Under the pieces are notes generated by a model, which saw nothing but the letters and a program-made list of their open reading frames with translations, had not been told where the DNA came from and searched no databases. From Chondrus crispus (lineage: Eukaryota; Rhodophyta; Florideophyceae; Gigartinales; Gigartinaceae), in contig NW_005178745.1 in NCBI RefSeq assembly GCF_000350225.1, positions 120,793-184,792 of the forward strand: 64,000 bases of DNA. Direction: 5' to 3'. The translations under genes were made by a program, and so were the position numbers. This document shows positions 1 through 10,803 of this stretch, one piece after another; position 1 is the stretch's first letter; each line of letters opens with the position of its first letter.

Positions 1-560
1 GTGGCGCACGAGGAAGTGCAAGTCTTGGGGACGGCGGTGAGCGTGACGATGTTGCTGACGGTGCGAGGTGTGAGGCGACGGGTGTTTTCGCGGACGGGAG
101 GCAGCGCAGGACGGCTCTTGAGAGCCACCGCTGAGATCAGCGGTTGCTGTGGAAGTTGCGCGCCGTGGAGATGGCGTAGATGTAGAGGGGCGTAGCGGCG
201 CGGCGCTTGCAGCGTGGCCGCATGAATGTCCGCCGGACGGTGTCGCATGCGCTTTTATTGGGCTTTTATTCGCCTACCCTGTGGGCTCCTATCGCTCTTT
301 TTTTACCCTGCATCCGACTTACATCCGGCCCGGTGACCCAGGCCAGATTTGCACATCCTGTTTCACATCCGGCGCGTCGTGCCACAGCGGGTAACATGGG
401 GGGTAACATTCGGGCGAGCGGCAAAATCAAGCAACCTGGAGCGATTTGGCACCACAGCGCTGCCAGCATAGCCACGTGTGCTCAATTTGGCCCGTTGCGC
501 GGCCCCGGGTGCGCGCCTGTTACCCAGCGGCTACGGCGGCGATTGTTGTTACCCGGACCG
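1..560. other. GC-rich stretch, no supported gene
   Basis: Short open frames exist on both strands, but none shows a domain or codon pattern I recognise. The first 230 bases are GC-rich and could be the edge of a gene lying mostly outside the window. The rest looks like repeat-derived non-coding DNA. Confidence 0.4.
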
Positions 561-771
561 AGGATGCTCTAAATGTGTAAAATTTTGCGTTTGCATATAG
601 CATTTCTGTGCGCAACACTATCGGTTTAGGAGTAAATTTGAAATTGAAGTGCCCTGATAGGGCATAGTGTACGAGGGGTGCGAGGCATCGAGTACGAGAG
701 GTACTGTGTTGACCAGAGTTGTGCGGGCATATGGAAGTACGGGCAGGGTTGCCCGCGGGTATCGGGGCATG
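560..771. repeat. GGGCAT/ATGCCC-rich background repeat (left piece)
   Basis: Short GGGCAT, GGGCA and TGCCC words recur here, including the small inverted repeat TGCCCTGATAGGGCA. The same style continues at 2343-2620 and 7000-7440, so the Tc1 and hAT elements appear to sit inside one older degenerate repeat tract. Confidence 0.45.
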
Positions 772-773
772 TA

Positions 774-2339
774 CAGTGCGCGAAATTAGAATAAAATACA
801 CCCATCGAGCACCACATAAACTACACTTCCTGAGCCCCTTTTTAAGAATCGCTTCGTGCACAGTACCACCGCAACGCGATAGAAACGTCTGTATAGGCCA
901 AATAGTGTATAAGGATACTGTTCTCGCTCTATTTCTATAAAACCGGGCGAAACTGGGATACATACGCGAATCCCATATAGCACAGTACATTGAAGGCGCC
1001 AAAACAAGCGTCGATTGCGCTATATCTTGCTATAAACGTGAGCAACTGGACGTTTACCATTCTTCTCTGCAACTGGAAGCGTGAATTCCGCTGAAACCAC
1101 AATTGCAATGCCCCGGGGCCCTGCCATTACCGATATCGAGCGCGGACAAATATTGGCACTCCACAACAAATGCATCTCCTTCAGACGCATTGCGCAGATG
1201 GTTCATCGCTCGGTGGGAGCAGTGCAGGGTGTAGTGCGTCAAGGCTTTAAATGTAAGCACCCCAAGCACTGGAAAGGAAACCAGAAGATCTCCGAAACCC
1301 AAAAGAGGGCTATAATTCGTGAAGCTTTAAAGGGTGAAGATAGTGCAAGAACAATTCAGGCCGAGCTGAAATTGCCAATCGGTCATAGACGTGTCCAGCA
1401 AATCTTCAGCGCAGTTCCATTTCTCAAGTATAAAAAGATGATTACGGCACCACAAAGGACCCCTCAGCACAAAGACATGAGGGTAAACTGGTGTCGTAAA
1501 TTCATAAGTAAAGGCGAAAGTTTCTGGAACGCTGTGGTGTTTAGCGATGAGAAGAAGTTTAATAGCGACGGTCCGGATGGTTTTGCATCTTATTGGCACG
1601 ACCTTCGCACTACAGAGCGCATTTTTTCCAAGCGTCAAAATGGCGTGTTTTCCGTCATGGTTTGGGGGGCTGTTAGTCTCTATGGTGTATCTTCGATAAT
1701 GTTCATGGATGGGAGGCAGGACTCTAAGAAGTACGTTGATATTTTGCGTCATGGCTTACTCCCGTTTGCAGCCGAGGTGTTCCGAGAAGAACAACGCTGG
1801 TTTTTTCAGCAAGATAATGCGCCGATACACACCTCTGGTTTTACGAGAAGCTGGCTCTCTGAGCATTCTTTCTCTACTCTACCGTGGCCAGCGAAGTCCC
1901 CCGACGTTAACATTATAGAAAATGTTTGGGGCGTGATGGCGAGGATGGTTTACGCCAGGGGTAAGCACTACCAAAATGTTGAGGATTTGAAGGTGGCTAT
2001 TGAGGAAGCATGGTCTACTGTAGGGTCGGGCCTTTTATTAACGCTTTACAAGAGTCTTCCTCCTCGCATGCATGCCGTCATGGATGCGCGAGGTGGCGCA
2101 ACTAAGTATTAAAGGCTTGTTTGTGCTCTGTGTCATATCAAATTTCGCGTATTTATATCAATTTCGTCCACGTTTTTAAAGATATCTCGATAACGGTGCC
2201 TGGTATCATTGTTTTGAGTTGATAGGCGTTTTCATCGGCACGTGTGGGCACTGGATACGTCCCAGTTTATGAACGGGCCGCCTTTTAAGTGTTCACATTT
2301 TTCTCGTCGATGGTGTATTTATTCTAATTTCGCGCACTG
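774..2339 (+). mobile_element. Tc1/mariner DNA transposon, apparently complete
   Basis: The element is 1566 bp long with terminal inverted repeats of about 35 bp (774-808 and 2307-2339). They begin CAGTGCGCGAAATTAG and differ by only a few bases. Each end is flanked by TA (772-773 and 2340-2341), the expected Tc1/mariner target duplication. One uninterrupted transposase frame lies inside. The clean ends and open frame suggest a recent insertion. Confidence 0.93.
1108..2112 (+). CDS. Tc1/mariner transposase (DD34E)
   Basis: A DDE transposase of 334 residues that would cut and rejoin the element ends at TA sites in the nucleus. The frame is open from a GTG at 1081; I chose the first ATG at 1108, which gives MPRGPAITD. 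The N-terminal 110 residues look like the paired helix-turn-helix DNA-binding region. The catalytic triad is visible as FSDEKKF, QQDNAPIH and SPDVNIIENVWG, with 34 residues between the second Asp and the Glu. The length is normal for Tc1 proteins, no stop or frameshift is seen, and inverted repeats flank the gene, so the copy may still be functional. Whether it is expressed cannot be judged from sequence. Confidence 0.93.
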   Translation: MPRGPAITDIERGQILALHNKCISFRRIAQMVHRSVGAVQGVVRQGFKCKHPKHWKGNQKISETQKRAIIREALKGEDSARTIQAELKLPIGHRRVQQIFSAVPFLKYKKMITAPQRTPQHKDMRVNWCRKFISKGESFWNAVVFSDEKKFNSDGPDGFASYWHDLRTTERIFSKRQNGVFSVMVWGAVSLYGVSSIMFMDGRQDSKKYVDILRHGLLPFAAEVFREEQRWFFQQDNAPIHTSGFTRSWLSEHSFSTLPWPAKSPDVNIIENVWGVMARMVYARGKHYQNVEDLKVAIEEAWSTVGSGLLLTLYKSLPPRMHAVMDARGGATKY

Positions 2340-2342
2340 TAC

Positions 2343-2620
2343 AAGTACACTTGGCATGCCCTTGGTACCCATGCCCGTCGTATATTCTGTGGCTGTACTG
2401 CACGGTTGCATACATGCCCTTGCAAGTTTTTAAACCAAAATGCCCGTTTAGTGCACCCATGCCACCATGCCCGCGCATGTTCCGCCAAGTGTACTTTAAT
2501 GCTGCCCGCTGTATGCTTCTAATTTTTTAAGTGCGAAATGCACTGATGCACCACCCATGCCGGTCTAAAATTATTTTTGCCAGATGCCCTCACACATGCC
2601 CTACTTTTCGTCGGTGGTTT
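2343..2620. repeat. ATGCCC-rich background repeat (middle piece)
   Basis: ATGCCC occurs about every 15-40 bases across this gene-free stretch, with no regular period. It resembles 560-771 and 7000-7440. No ORF or known element is recognisable. Confidence 0.5.
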
Positions 2621-2793
2621 TCCCACATGCACAGATACCCGCCATTTTCAGTTGTGGCACCAAATCACTTCGGATCAAGGCTGTGATACACAACAAGAAG
2701 CGGCGAACCGATCCGGAAATAATCTTGAATAGCTGAACGGCGTTCAAGATAGCGTGGCTCACATTACCTCGTCTATTTTCACCAGCCTCAATC

Positions 2794-5455
2794 ATGCTAC
2801 CAGACGAAGAAGAACATCTAGACCGCCCGTCGGAAACTCATCCGTCAAACACCATAGCTCCTATGCTTCCTCCGAATTTGGTACAAGTCCAAGCTCCTCA
2901 AGTACTTCCAGACGCGCCTGTATCATCAACAGAATCTTTAATACGCTAGCCTTTCTAGTTATACAGGGTCCAGTTCAGGATGAGTCTCATGTGCTCCTGC
3001 TCGGCGGTGCTTCTACTACAGCTACCGAACCGACCCGAACGGTGAACCTTAACGCCAGAAAAAACTTGCAAAATACATCATCACCAAGTGCACAAAACTA
3101 ATCAACTGCTTCCGATGACATAAGTTTTTACTTCAATGATGCTTTGAAGCGGTGTAAGCGGTATGCTTTGCAAAACAAGAAAGCAGCAGTGTGGGGGGGT
3201 TTCGTGGAATTAGACAAGCATCTTTACTCTTGCATCATTTGCAACCCCTCTACCAGTTCTATGGATGTGCGAGACAAGAGGGAGAAGAAGGGACTGATAT
3301 CGTACCAAAGCAAAATTGGAACCAGTTCGTTAAGAAGACATGTACTTGGGCATCATACGGCAGAACATTCTGTTCTGGAAACGGGTCTACTCGGATTCCA
3401 GGAAGGAGGATCACGTCGCAAGAATAGAAGGACATCAAAAATGGATGGAAGTATCCTTAACACGTACCAGCAATATGGCAAAGCGTCCGAGAATCAAAAG
3501 CATCATGATCGAAAACTCATATTGCTGATTGCAAAGTCATGTTTACCTCTTTCACTCGTCGAAAATGACTATTTCAAAGGCTATGTGGATACGTTGAATC
3601 CAAGAGTTCGAATACCAGACCGACGCAAGTTGACAAGCCAGTTGATTCCATAATTTATCAAGTAATGTGAAGAGACGTTTGTGACCCCAAAACTGGATTC
3701 TATGAAAACCTTGTCGATTACTTTCGACTTGTGGATGAGTCCTGGTTGTGAGGACATTTTTGATCTGGTGGTTCATGGCATGGATGACACTTTCCAGCAG
3801 CATCAAGTTCACTTACGGATGGTTGAGTGCAGTTCTATAACTGGGGTATATTTGGCATCAGTTCTGAAGACCGAGTTGAAGAAACATAATTTCATGAGCC
3901 GTGTCGTAGCTTGCGTGAAGGACGGTGGGTCAAATTTACGGTCCTGCACAACTATTCTGCAGGGCTTAGTGCGTTGTGACTTCTTGGATCTCGATACCTG
4001 CTTTGAAGGTCCTTGCTTTGCCCATGTGTTAAGTAATGCCTGCAATGCTGCTTTGCACAATTCCTTCGACGACGGACTGGCTCTCATTGACGCAAAAAAG
4101 GCGAAAGCTTCTTTGCAGAAATGCATTACCTGGACCAAGAAGAGTGCGAAAGGCAGAGACGCTTGGTGTGCTTCCTGCCGTGCAAAGGGAAAGAAAGAGA
4201 GAGTGATGCCAACTCCAGTCAAGACACGATTCGTCACGTCTGTGGTGATGATGAGTATGTTGTTGCTGTATCGGGATGTCGTAGAGCACTGCTATTCTGA
4301 CCAAGAGAAGTTGGATTTAAGGCAGCGTGTCCCTTCTACCGAAACATGGGAAATTATAAGGGTCATGGTCGACACGCTTGGACCAATAATGAAGACTTGC
4401 GTTCTCAGTCAGACCCATAACGGATGGTTTATTAGCGATGAAGTCGCCAAATTCGCAAATCTGTACATGTTCTACTCACAAATTGAGCCGACAACAAGTG
4501 TACTAGCAAAACGAGACTCTGCTCAAAGAGATTCTACTTTTGAGGATCAACTTTTGAAATACAAGAAGAGATTGGCGTTGTGTATTAAGGCGAGCTTGGA
4601 GAAAATAGTGCGTCCTCTTATTTCTTTTCAAGGAATTCGAGAAAAGCACGTTCATCATTTTGTGGCTTTGGTTGTTGACCCAGAATTCAAATCTTTAAGG
4701 AGTTCATTCATGAGGCTTCATGTCGGAGACGCGCCTGCGGGAAGGGCTTTGGCTAGGCTGTATGACCAAGAGGTCGTGATTCCCCTTCTGGTATCAATTC
4801 ACGAAGCGCTGAACACAAGCCGAGCCGATGAGGTCAAGATAAGGGATGACCAAAACATACAGACAGATGCTTCAGAGCCGATCTTTCTTTCCAAAGACGG
4901 TTTATCTTGTGTTAGAGATACATCTGAACGATCTCCTTCCGTAGCCCCGAATGATTCTGTGCAAGATACAGAGTAGTACGCAGACGTGGAAGATTGTTTT
5001 GTTGTTGAACCCCCAGAGACAGAACATCAGAAGGTTTGGAAATCTATGGAACACGAACTGAAGTCTTCCAGGTGCGATGTCTTCAATAAGAAAATGGAAA
5101 CAAAGTTGATATGGCTTGCTTCACGCCGTACGAAGTACCCACATGTCGTCGCCCTTGCACAGCAAATTCTTTCAATTCCAGCCACCCAAATCGAGAGCGA
5201 AAGAGTTTTCAGTCTGGCTGGCAGAATTGCATCCCCCCGTCGAAACAGATCTCGACTGAAAACATATATAATCTTGTATCTATAGTCCGAAACTATCCTC
5301 ACAACCATGCGGGGCGCTTAGATGAAGTCCACTCTTTCGAAGAGTTTAGTGATTTTCTGGTTGTCAAGGAGGAAAAGGACGATCTTGACTTAGCTGTAGA
5401 TGAATCCAAGGCAGATGTTGAGGAATATCCGTGTACTATTTCTAGAAATATCTAG
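2794..5455 (+). pseudogene. hAT-family transposase, decayed
   Basis: Remnant of a hAT DNA transposon transposase. Its parts come in the expected order. There is an acidic, proline-rich N-terminus from an ATG at 2794. A BED-type zinc finger follows near 3225-3360 (CIIC, then HVLGHH). The RNase-H-like core includes TFDLWMSPGCEDIF and a conserved GGSNLRSC region. The hAT C-terminal dimerisation segment near 5110-5290 contains ATQIESERVFSLAG. The main frame is interrupted by stops at 3651, 3663 and 4974, and a frameshift near 5250 moves the tail into another frame that ends at 5455. The N-terminus before 3144 is also out of frame. Terminal inverted repeats and an 8-bp target duplication were not found. 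The copy is dead but not very old, since long stretches stay open. Confidence 0.85.
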
Positions 5456-5558
5456 CTAGATATGCCACTTTGCCTAATTGCGATTGAGTTCCTGTGCGTG
5501 AAGTGCATGTGTGAAAAAATAAATGAATCTGAGCCAAAACGCATTTGAAGCCACCCGC

Positions 5559-6639
5559 TGTAGTGCAATACGCACCTGAAAAGGGGGGTGAAAAGAAAGG
5601 AAAATATTTGGATATGAAAAGTAGTCCGGGTTGGGGGACACACGTGTGAATAATTGCACAGTTTTAATTTTTAATTATTTTATTTTATTTAGTTAATTAG
5701 TTGGCATTAATTTTGCTGACACTAGATTAGATCTAGGATCTAGCGCCGCGAGCTACTGTACTGGCTCCGGCGGGGCGATATATACCTTAGCTCTCTGACC
5801 ACCAAGTTAGTAAAGGTAACCCGAGTTGCCAGAGTTGAATGTCGCCTTGGTCGAAGTCCGTCTCTACTAAGAGGATCCCTTTTACCTAAGCCTACGGCAT
5901 CCTTCAGCGCTCGGGGGTCCCATTCCTTTTTCCTTTATTTCCCAATCGAACCCGAGTTGCCAGAGTTTGATATCGCCTTGGTCGAAGTCCGTCTTTTACA
6001 AGACATTCCCTTCTACTCTAACCTACGGTATCCTTTGCGCTCGGGGGTCCCCTTTTTCCTTATCAATTTTCCTTTATTTCCCTATCCTAATTTCCCTTAA
6101 TCTTGAGTTGGTCCCACCTTGTAGGATTGCGATTCGCAACGTGACGTCATGAGCCATCGGGCTTCTGTGTTGGTGCACCCGTGGTGCTTTTCTCAGCGTT
6201 GGTTCCATCGGAATCTGGTTGCGACCGATCCGGTGTTCGTACTTTGCCATCGGGCAGTACGACAGTGTAGCGCGGCTACGTTTTCTTCTTTTCCGACGGG
6301 CTACGTTGCGACGTCCCCGTCGAAGACCTTAACAAGGGTATAAGGTGTACAAGGCGCTCTTCGAGCATTGGATTTACGACCCATCGGACCAGGTTTACCC
6401 AGACACCCCTCCGAACTCGTCGAGCAGTTTCCTTTACAAGTCTCTACCACCATTCACCGATCCCGGGCTGGGCCCTTCTCTTTGCCCCCCCTATCAGGGA
6501 TCCGAGCTACTGCGGGCCGCAAACCCGCTTAAAGAGGACAGGGAGCTTCGAGCACTCCGTAGCGCTGTGCCGTTGGCAGTTGTTGTTTTTGTTGGACCGT
6601 CGGACCTTGGTCTCTGCCTTACAGGCGCATTGCACTACA
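5559..6639 (+). mobile_element. Solo LTR of the 56-64 kb Gypsy family
   Basis: A 1081-bp LTR that starts TGTAGTGC and ends CACTACA. A perfect 5-bp target duplication CCCGC flanks it (5554-5558 and 6640-6644). It aligns with the 5' LTR of the Gypsy element at 55999-57110, sharing the block around GGATCTAGCGCCG, the TATATACC region and the downstream GC-rich part. No internal coding region is present, so it is a fossil left by recombination between two LTRs. Small indels separate it from the 56-kb LTR, so it is moderately old. Confidence 0.9.
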
Positions 6640-6871
6640 CCCGCGCGATCCGGATTTCAACCTTCCCGTTGCTGTCTATTGGACATTATCTGTTAGAACA
6701 ATGAGTGACGCCTGAATTCAGACTCTCATCCATGCTCAAGCCACGAAGCTGTCCGGTGGATGCCTAGAAAACAACTACAAGTGAAACTTGAGTGGGTCAT
6801 AAAATAAGAATCAGACTCCAAACGACAGCTTCTTGCTCGCAAGGACTCCCCGAAGGTCTTTTGGCGGAAAT

Positions 6872-6945
6872 GCTGTGGCCGGAATTGAACCCGCAACCTC
6901 GGAGCGATAAATTGCTCTCGTCCCACTGGGCTGCGAGGTCTTGTG
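6872..6945 (-). repeat. tRNA-like (SINE-type) sequence
   Basis: Read on the minus strand, it has an A-box-like GCAGCCCAGTGGG and a B-box-like GGTTCAATTCC about 35 bases apart, as in RNA polymerase III promoters of tRNAs and tRNA-derived SINEs. A normal acceptor stem cannot be formed and the anticodon arm would be only 4 bp with an 8-base loop, so a functional tRNA is unlikely. A SINE head or tRNA pseudogene fits better. Confidence 0.5.
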
Positions 6946-6999
6946 AAATCGGGCTACAGTGACCATGCCCGCGCGGGCATGGTCACTGTAGCCCGATTT
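6946..6999. repeat. Perfect 54-bp palindrome
   Basis: Two 27-bp arms with no spacer; the centre is CCCGCGCGGG. It sits at the edge of the tRNA-like sequence and the ATGCCC repeat tract. Confidence 0.95.
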
Positions 7000-7440
7000 T
7001 TGAATGTACCCTGTGCATGCCCCGATGCCGCTCGTTTTTTAAAAACATTTTCGATACCCTGCTCGTAACTCGCCCCTTTACAGCTACGTTGGCCGATGTA
7101 TCATACCCTGTTTGTTAGAATATATTTTTTTGCATGCAGGCGCCCTCTACCGATGCCCTGTTTCTGTCGTCCCGCTAGTACAGTGTGAATGCCCGGTGTG
7201 TCGGCCCTGTGCATATCCGCGCATTGCACTAGGTCATGCCCTTATCCGCAGCCAATATTTTGAATGTAAAGCAGAAGTACAGCACCAATGCGAGTATGCC
7301 CGCTATTTATTGCTATGGCTCTGTAATGCACCTATGACCGCCGCCCGTGTTACGGTTGGCGCGCTCTATACCCGTACCCGTGAGGGCATGCTCCAAGCCA
7401 CATGCCCGCACAACCCTGGTATCAACCAGTGTTAGGTAAT
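7000..7440. repeat. ATGCCC-rich background repeat (right piece)
   Basis: ATGCCC, TGCCC and GGCCC words recur irregularly. A 107-codon open frame at 7112-7435 follows from this composition and has no recognisable domain, so I do not call it a gene. Confidence 0.5.
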
Positions 7441-7441
7441 A

Positions 7442-9155
7442 CAGGGGGGGTCGGGCAATAGTGCTAGCTTGAGTAGTGCCGCCCTCGATTTAGTGCTATG
7501 CGAAACGCCATGGCACGCGGTATCATAAGTCCTTTAAAGATGGTTTTATGTGCTTCCTTAGTAAAAGGTCGTATTTTGGTTCTCTTTGTATAATGGCAAC
7601 CCTGCAATAGTGCCACATATACCGGTTTGTGCCGGTATGGCACTATATCGTGGGACCCCCTGTAAGTAATTGATTGGGTTAGAGCGGACGTGCCACCACA
7701 CTTCTGGCCTCGCACCAATGGCCAATGGCGGCAAGTCTTCGGGACTAGCGTGCTGAGGCCCAAATAGTTTATACTTTTGTTCCGTACTCAATGCACATGT
7801 GCTCACACTTTTATGCGATTCCGTTCAAGGAAAGATGAGCACAGATGGGCTGAACTAAACACACTCGCCTTTCTCTGGAAAGAGTAGATGCCTTACAGTG
7901 GGATACACGCAGTAGTGCCACCCCTTCCCACATGCCAGAAGATGGCACTATTCAGAAGTGGCTCTACTTGCAGAGAGTGAAACGGAGGTAATATGCACCC
8001 TTCTAATGCCTATCTAGGTGCGCCTTAGTCATAGATAATCGCCCAGCACTGCTTGCCTCTCTCGTGATGACTGAGCCCGTGCAATGAGAAATGCTTTCTT
8101 CGCGCTTCGTAACATGAATCTTGCTTCCTGTACATTGCACTCATACGCCAATTTCTCTAGCCCCAAAAACAATTCCGTGAGCATAACAGCAGTAGTATCG
8201 GGCGACAGCGTCGCGTGTCGGAACCACTATTAGTGCCATCATTGTTTTCTAAGCCCGACCGAGCCAAAGACATATTTTGCAGACCATCCATCGCGTCGTT
8301 GACTATTCCTACAATTTGTAACGCCCAGCAGCTGTTGTTCAGTTGTAACACGTGTACATCGCGTACGCGTGGGATTTTGATCTCGATCCGGGATAGAGAT
8401 CCCGATCCATATGCTTCGCTCACGCACTGACGTGGCAAACACCACCTCCGATGCATCAATGCAATGCAATTCGGATCACCTTCATTCGTGAATGCAAGTG
8501 GGCATTTGGCCCGCCGGAAAGGTCGCGGCTCCGATTCGGACCCGACACCATGGGCATTCCAAAAGCTTCTTTCCCGCGTGGGTATAACGCGGCGACGAAT
8601 AGTGGCGGCTGTAAATAAACGAAGGCACACGAGCACGCACGGAGCGACTCAGTGTGACCATACTTTCCCTGCTTTGCCTTTTTCTACCCCCTCTATGCTT
8701 CACCTCTCTGTACCTCTCTCTGAGCCTCTTATCGTAGATACGAGAGCTTTCACTCCTCCGCATTACGAGCAGTAGCTCAGGACCCGGTAGGCGCTACAAG
8801 TTACATCCGACTCTTTCTCCACTTCTACCCACCTTGAGATTTCTGCGCGGATTGGGCTGAGGTTGTGTCATTAGGATCGGAATGGCCTATTGTGACTGGA
8901 GGCTAAGGGTTGGGGGTGACGAGTAAAAAATGGGGGGGAGGGATATGGATCGGATCTGAACGTCATGAACTCATGAGTTCCGGACCGACGTCTGAAACTA
9001 GAGTTGGACGCCGCCAAAGCGTGATGCAGCTTACCATGGATACGTCTTACACGTGGACACGTGGGTATGCTACGATACCACGTGACAAGGGGCAGTTATA
9101 GCACTATATATGGAGAAGCACTACTAAAGTAGGCACTATTGGGTGACCCCCCCTG
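7442..9155. mobile_element. Non-autonomous TIR transposon (TA target site)
   Basis: The ends are imperfect inverted repeats of about 40 bp beginning CAGGGGGGGTC, directly flanked by TA (7440-7441 and 9156-9157). The target site suggests the Tc1/mariner/pogo superfamily. Inside, the word AATAGTG/AGTGCC and its complement GGCACTATT recur near both ends (7457, 7473, 7608, 7655, 7911, 7945, 9096, 9131), as expected of subterminal transposase-binding sites. A 159-codon minus-strand frame (8157-8636) shows no transposase motif. I regard the element as non-autonomous, about 1.7 kb. Confidence 0.75.
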
Positions 9156-9157
9156 TA

Positions 9158-9945
9158 CCGAAAAATCGCGTACATTGCGCCATCTGTCTCATTGCCTCAT
9201 GGCTGTGAGGGTGTCTTAACAGGGTGGTTGTTGCTTGCCTTGCCCGGTTTTGCCAGGAATGCTTTTAAAATCTTACGTAGGAGCCACTGATAGCACGCCA
9301 AATCACCTCCTTGGGCAAAGAAAAGCAAACTGCAGAAAATCGGGGCATGTTAAGACACACCATCAGGGTATGTCTTTAACATGTCCCGGTTTTTTATTCC
9401 ATGAACTCCGATGCCCCCGATCCCAGAAGGTGCGGGTGGCCGTTGGCGACTTTATTGCGTCGCGAGTATGGCATGCCCTATTGGCAATGTTTTATTACGG
9501 GTGCGTGCCTTACTGTGGTCTGGATGTAACTACTTGTGCGGGGTCGGCACGCGCACACCATCTGAGCGTTTTTTTGGGTTTCTGGATGTAACCACACTAC
9601 CCCTGACGCGAGTGGTGGTGTGCGGGAGGTGGGATGGGGGGTTGGAGCTCGGGGTGTAACAGTTCGGCAACTATTTTGGCAAACATAACTTATTTTGGAA
9701 ATGCGCTGCTACCCTTTTTGCGGCACTTTTCCGAAACAGAATCATCCAAACCGCCCCCGCCATTTGCTAACTCTGTAACTCACTACAACGATTACAAACT
9801 GCCCGCCTTTTACGGTTTTGGCGCCATGCCAAGCCCGTTATTACCGCGTGTCCGCCAAAAGTTCAGGCTGTGGCATGCCAGTACAACTCAATATTCATTT
9901 TCATATCGATCGGTAGCCCCCATCATCGCCCTTCCAATCATGTAA
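9158..9945. other. Non-coding stretch with one long hairpin
   Basis: No convincing gene is seen. An imperfect inverted repeat at 9336-9394 (arms of about 22 bp, loop of about 13) contains GGGCATGTTAAGACA and its complement and could be a MITE remnant or a foldback. The rest may be the 5' non-coding part of the pogo-like transposon that follows. Confidence 0.4.
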
Positions 9946-10701
9946 AACTATCGAGACGACCTTCGGAAGGCGATTTTTTGCCGCCTCAGTGAGGATGTAT
10001 CTTGGAAAACGTTGGAAAAGAGCAATGGAATACCAGCCACTACTATCAGGCGATTTTACGAGAAGTGGACAAGGGCTTACCCGGAGTCTCAAGCGCGATT
10101 CTATGGTGACATTCATATTCAATGCAGTTCTGCTGGGCGCCCACGCATGCTACACGAAACTGAAGAATCCACCATTGCGGAAGCTATGAAGCACTTCGCC
10201 GACCACAACACCCCGTTGATGCGCTGCCAGACACAAGACCTCGTCGCTCACTGTGTGGGTCTGTTGACCCACTCTCGCCAACAAGATATAAAATTCGTTA
10301 ACAACCGCCCTTGCCTGCCGTGGGTGAACCAAATGGCAAACCGTCATGGGCTAAAGTACAAAGCGGTGCGCGTTATCGAACAACACCGTGTAGAGGCCCT
10401 CTCAAAAAGCGTTTTTGCGGAACACATTGCTCGCTCGCATTCAAGCAGCATGTGATATTTTCGCGTTAAAGATAGTAAGTTGATCTTTAATATGGACCAA
10501 TCAAGTGCTTCATTCGAAAAGATGGTTAGAAGAAGCCTACGAAAAGGGTATGGAGCCAAATAAATGCCACTAGTGCAGACAGCGATTCGCACGAAGGGAA
10601 AGCCTGACAGAGTAACAGTGATGCCCGTTGTCTCTGCCGCAGGTGTGGCGTACACACCCGTGATCGTATTTCCCGGAAAGCAAGCAAACTATCGTCGTGT
10701 G
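9946..10701 (+). pseudogene. pogo-like transposase, N-terminal part
   Basis: Left part of a pogo/Tigger-type transposase gene cut by the Copia insertion. From 9946 the frame reads NYRDDLRKAIF, then a psq-type helix-turn-helix with IPATTIRRFYEKW. A CENP-B-like second helix-turn-helix follows (GRPRMLHETEE). A stop ends this frame at 10455. A shifted frame then gives the first catalytic region (FNMDQSS, where MDE is usual) and KPDRVTVMPVVSAAGV, up to the insertion point near 10701. No ATG is seen at the start, so the first codons are uncertain. The gene resumes at 15502. Confidence 0.75.
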
Positions 10702-10803
10702 TGTAGTGGTATCATAAGTGCCCCCATTTATTGACTATAAATACGGTCATCTGAGAGCCGCCGGGCCACGGCGACTCCCGCGACGGCCTCACGGTTTACT
10801 ACA
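10702..10803 (+). repeat. 5' LTR of the Copia element
   Basis: 102 bp, matches 15400-15501 at about 92%. A TATAAATA sequence lies inside. It is much shorter than usual Copia LTRs, approaching the size seen in TRIM elements although the element carries a full coding region. Confidence 0.9.

Noticed and set aside
6872-6945. Functional tRNA gene
   Set aside because: A and B boxes are present, but the acceptor stem does not pair and the anticodon loop would have 8 bases.
7112-7435. 107-codon gene
   Set aside because: The protein is Cys/Pro/Arg-rich only because ATGCCC words recur; no domain is present.
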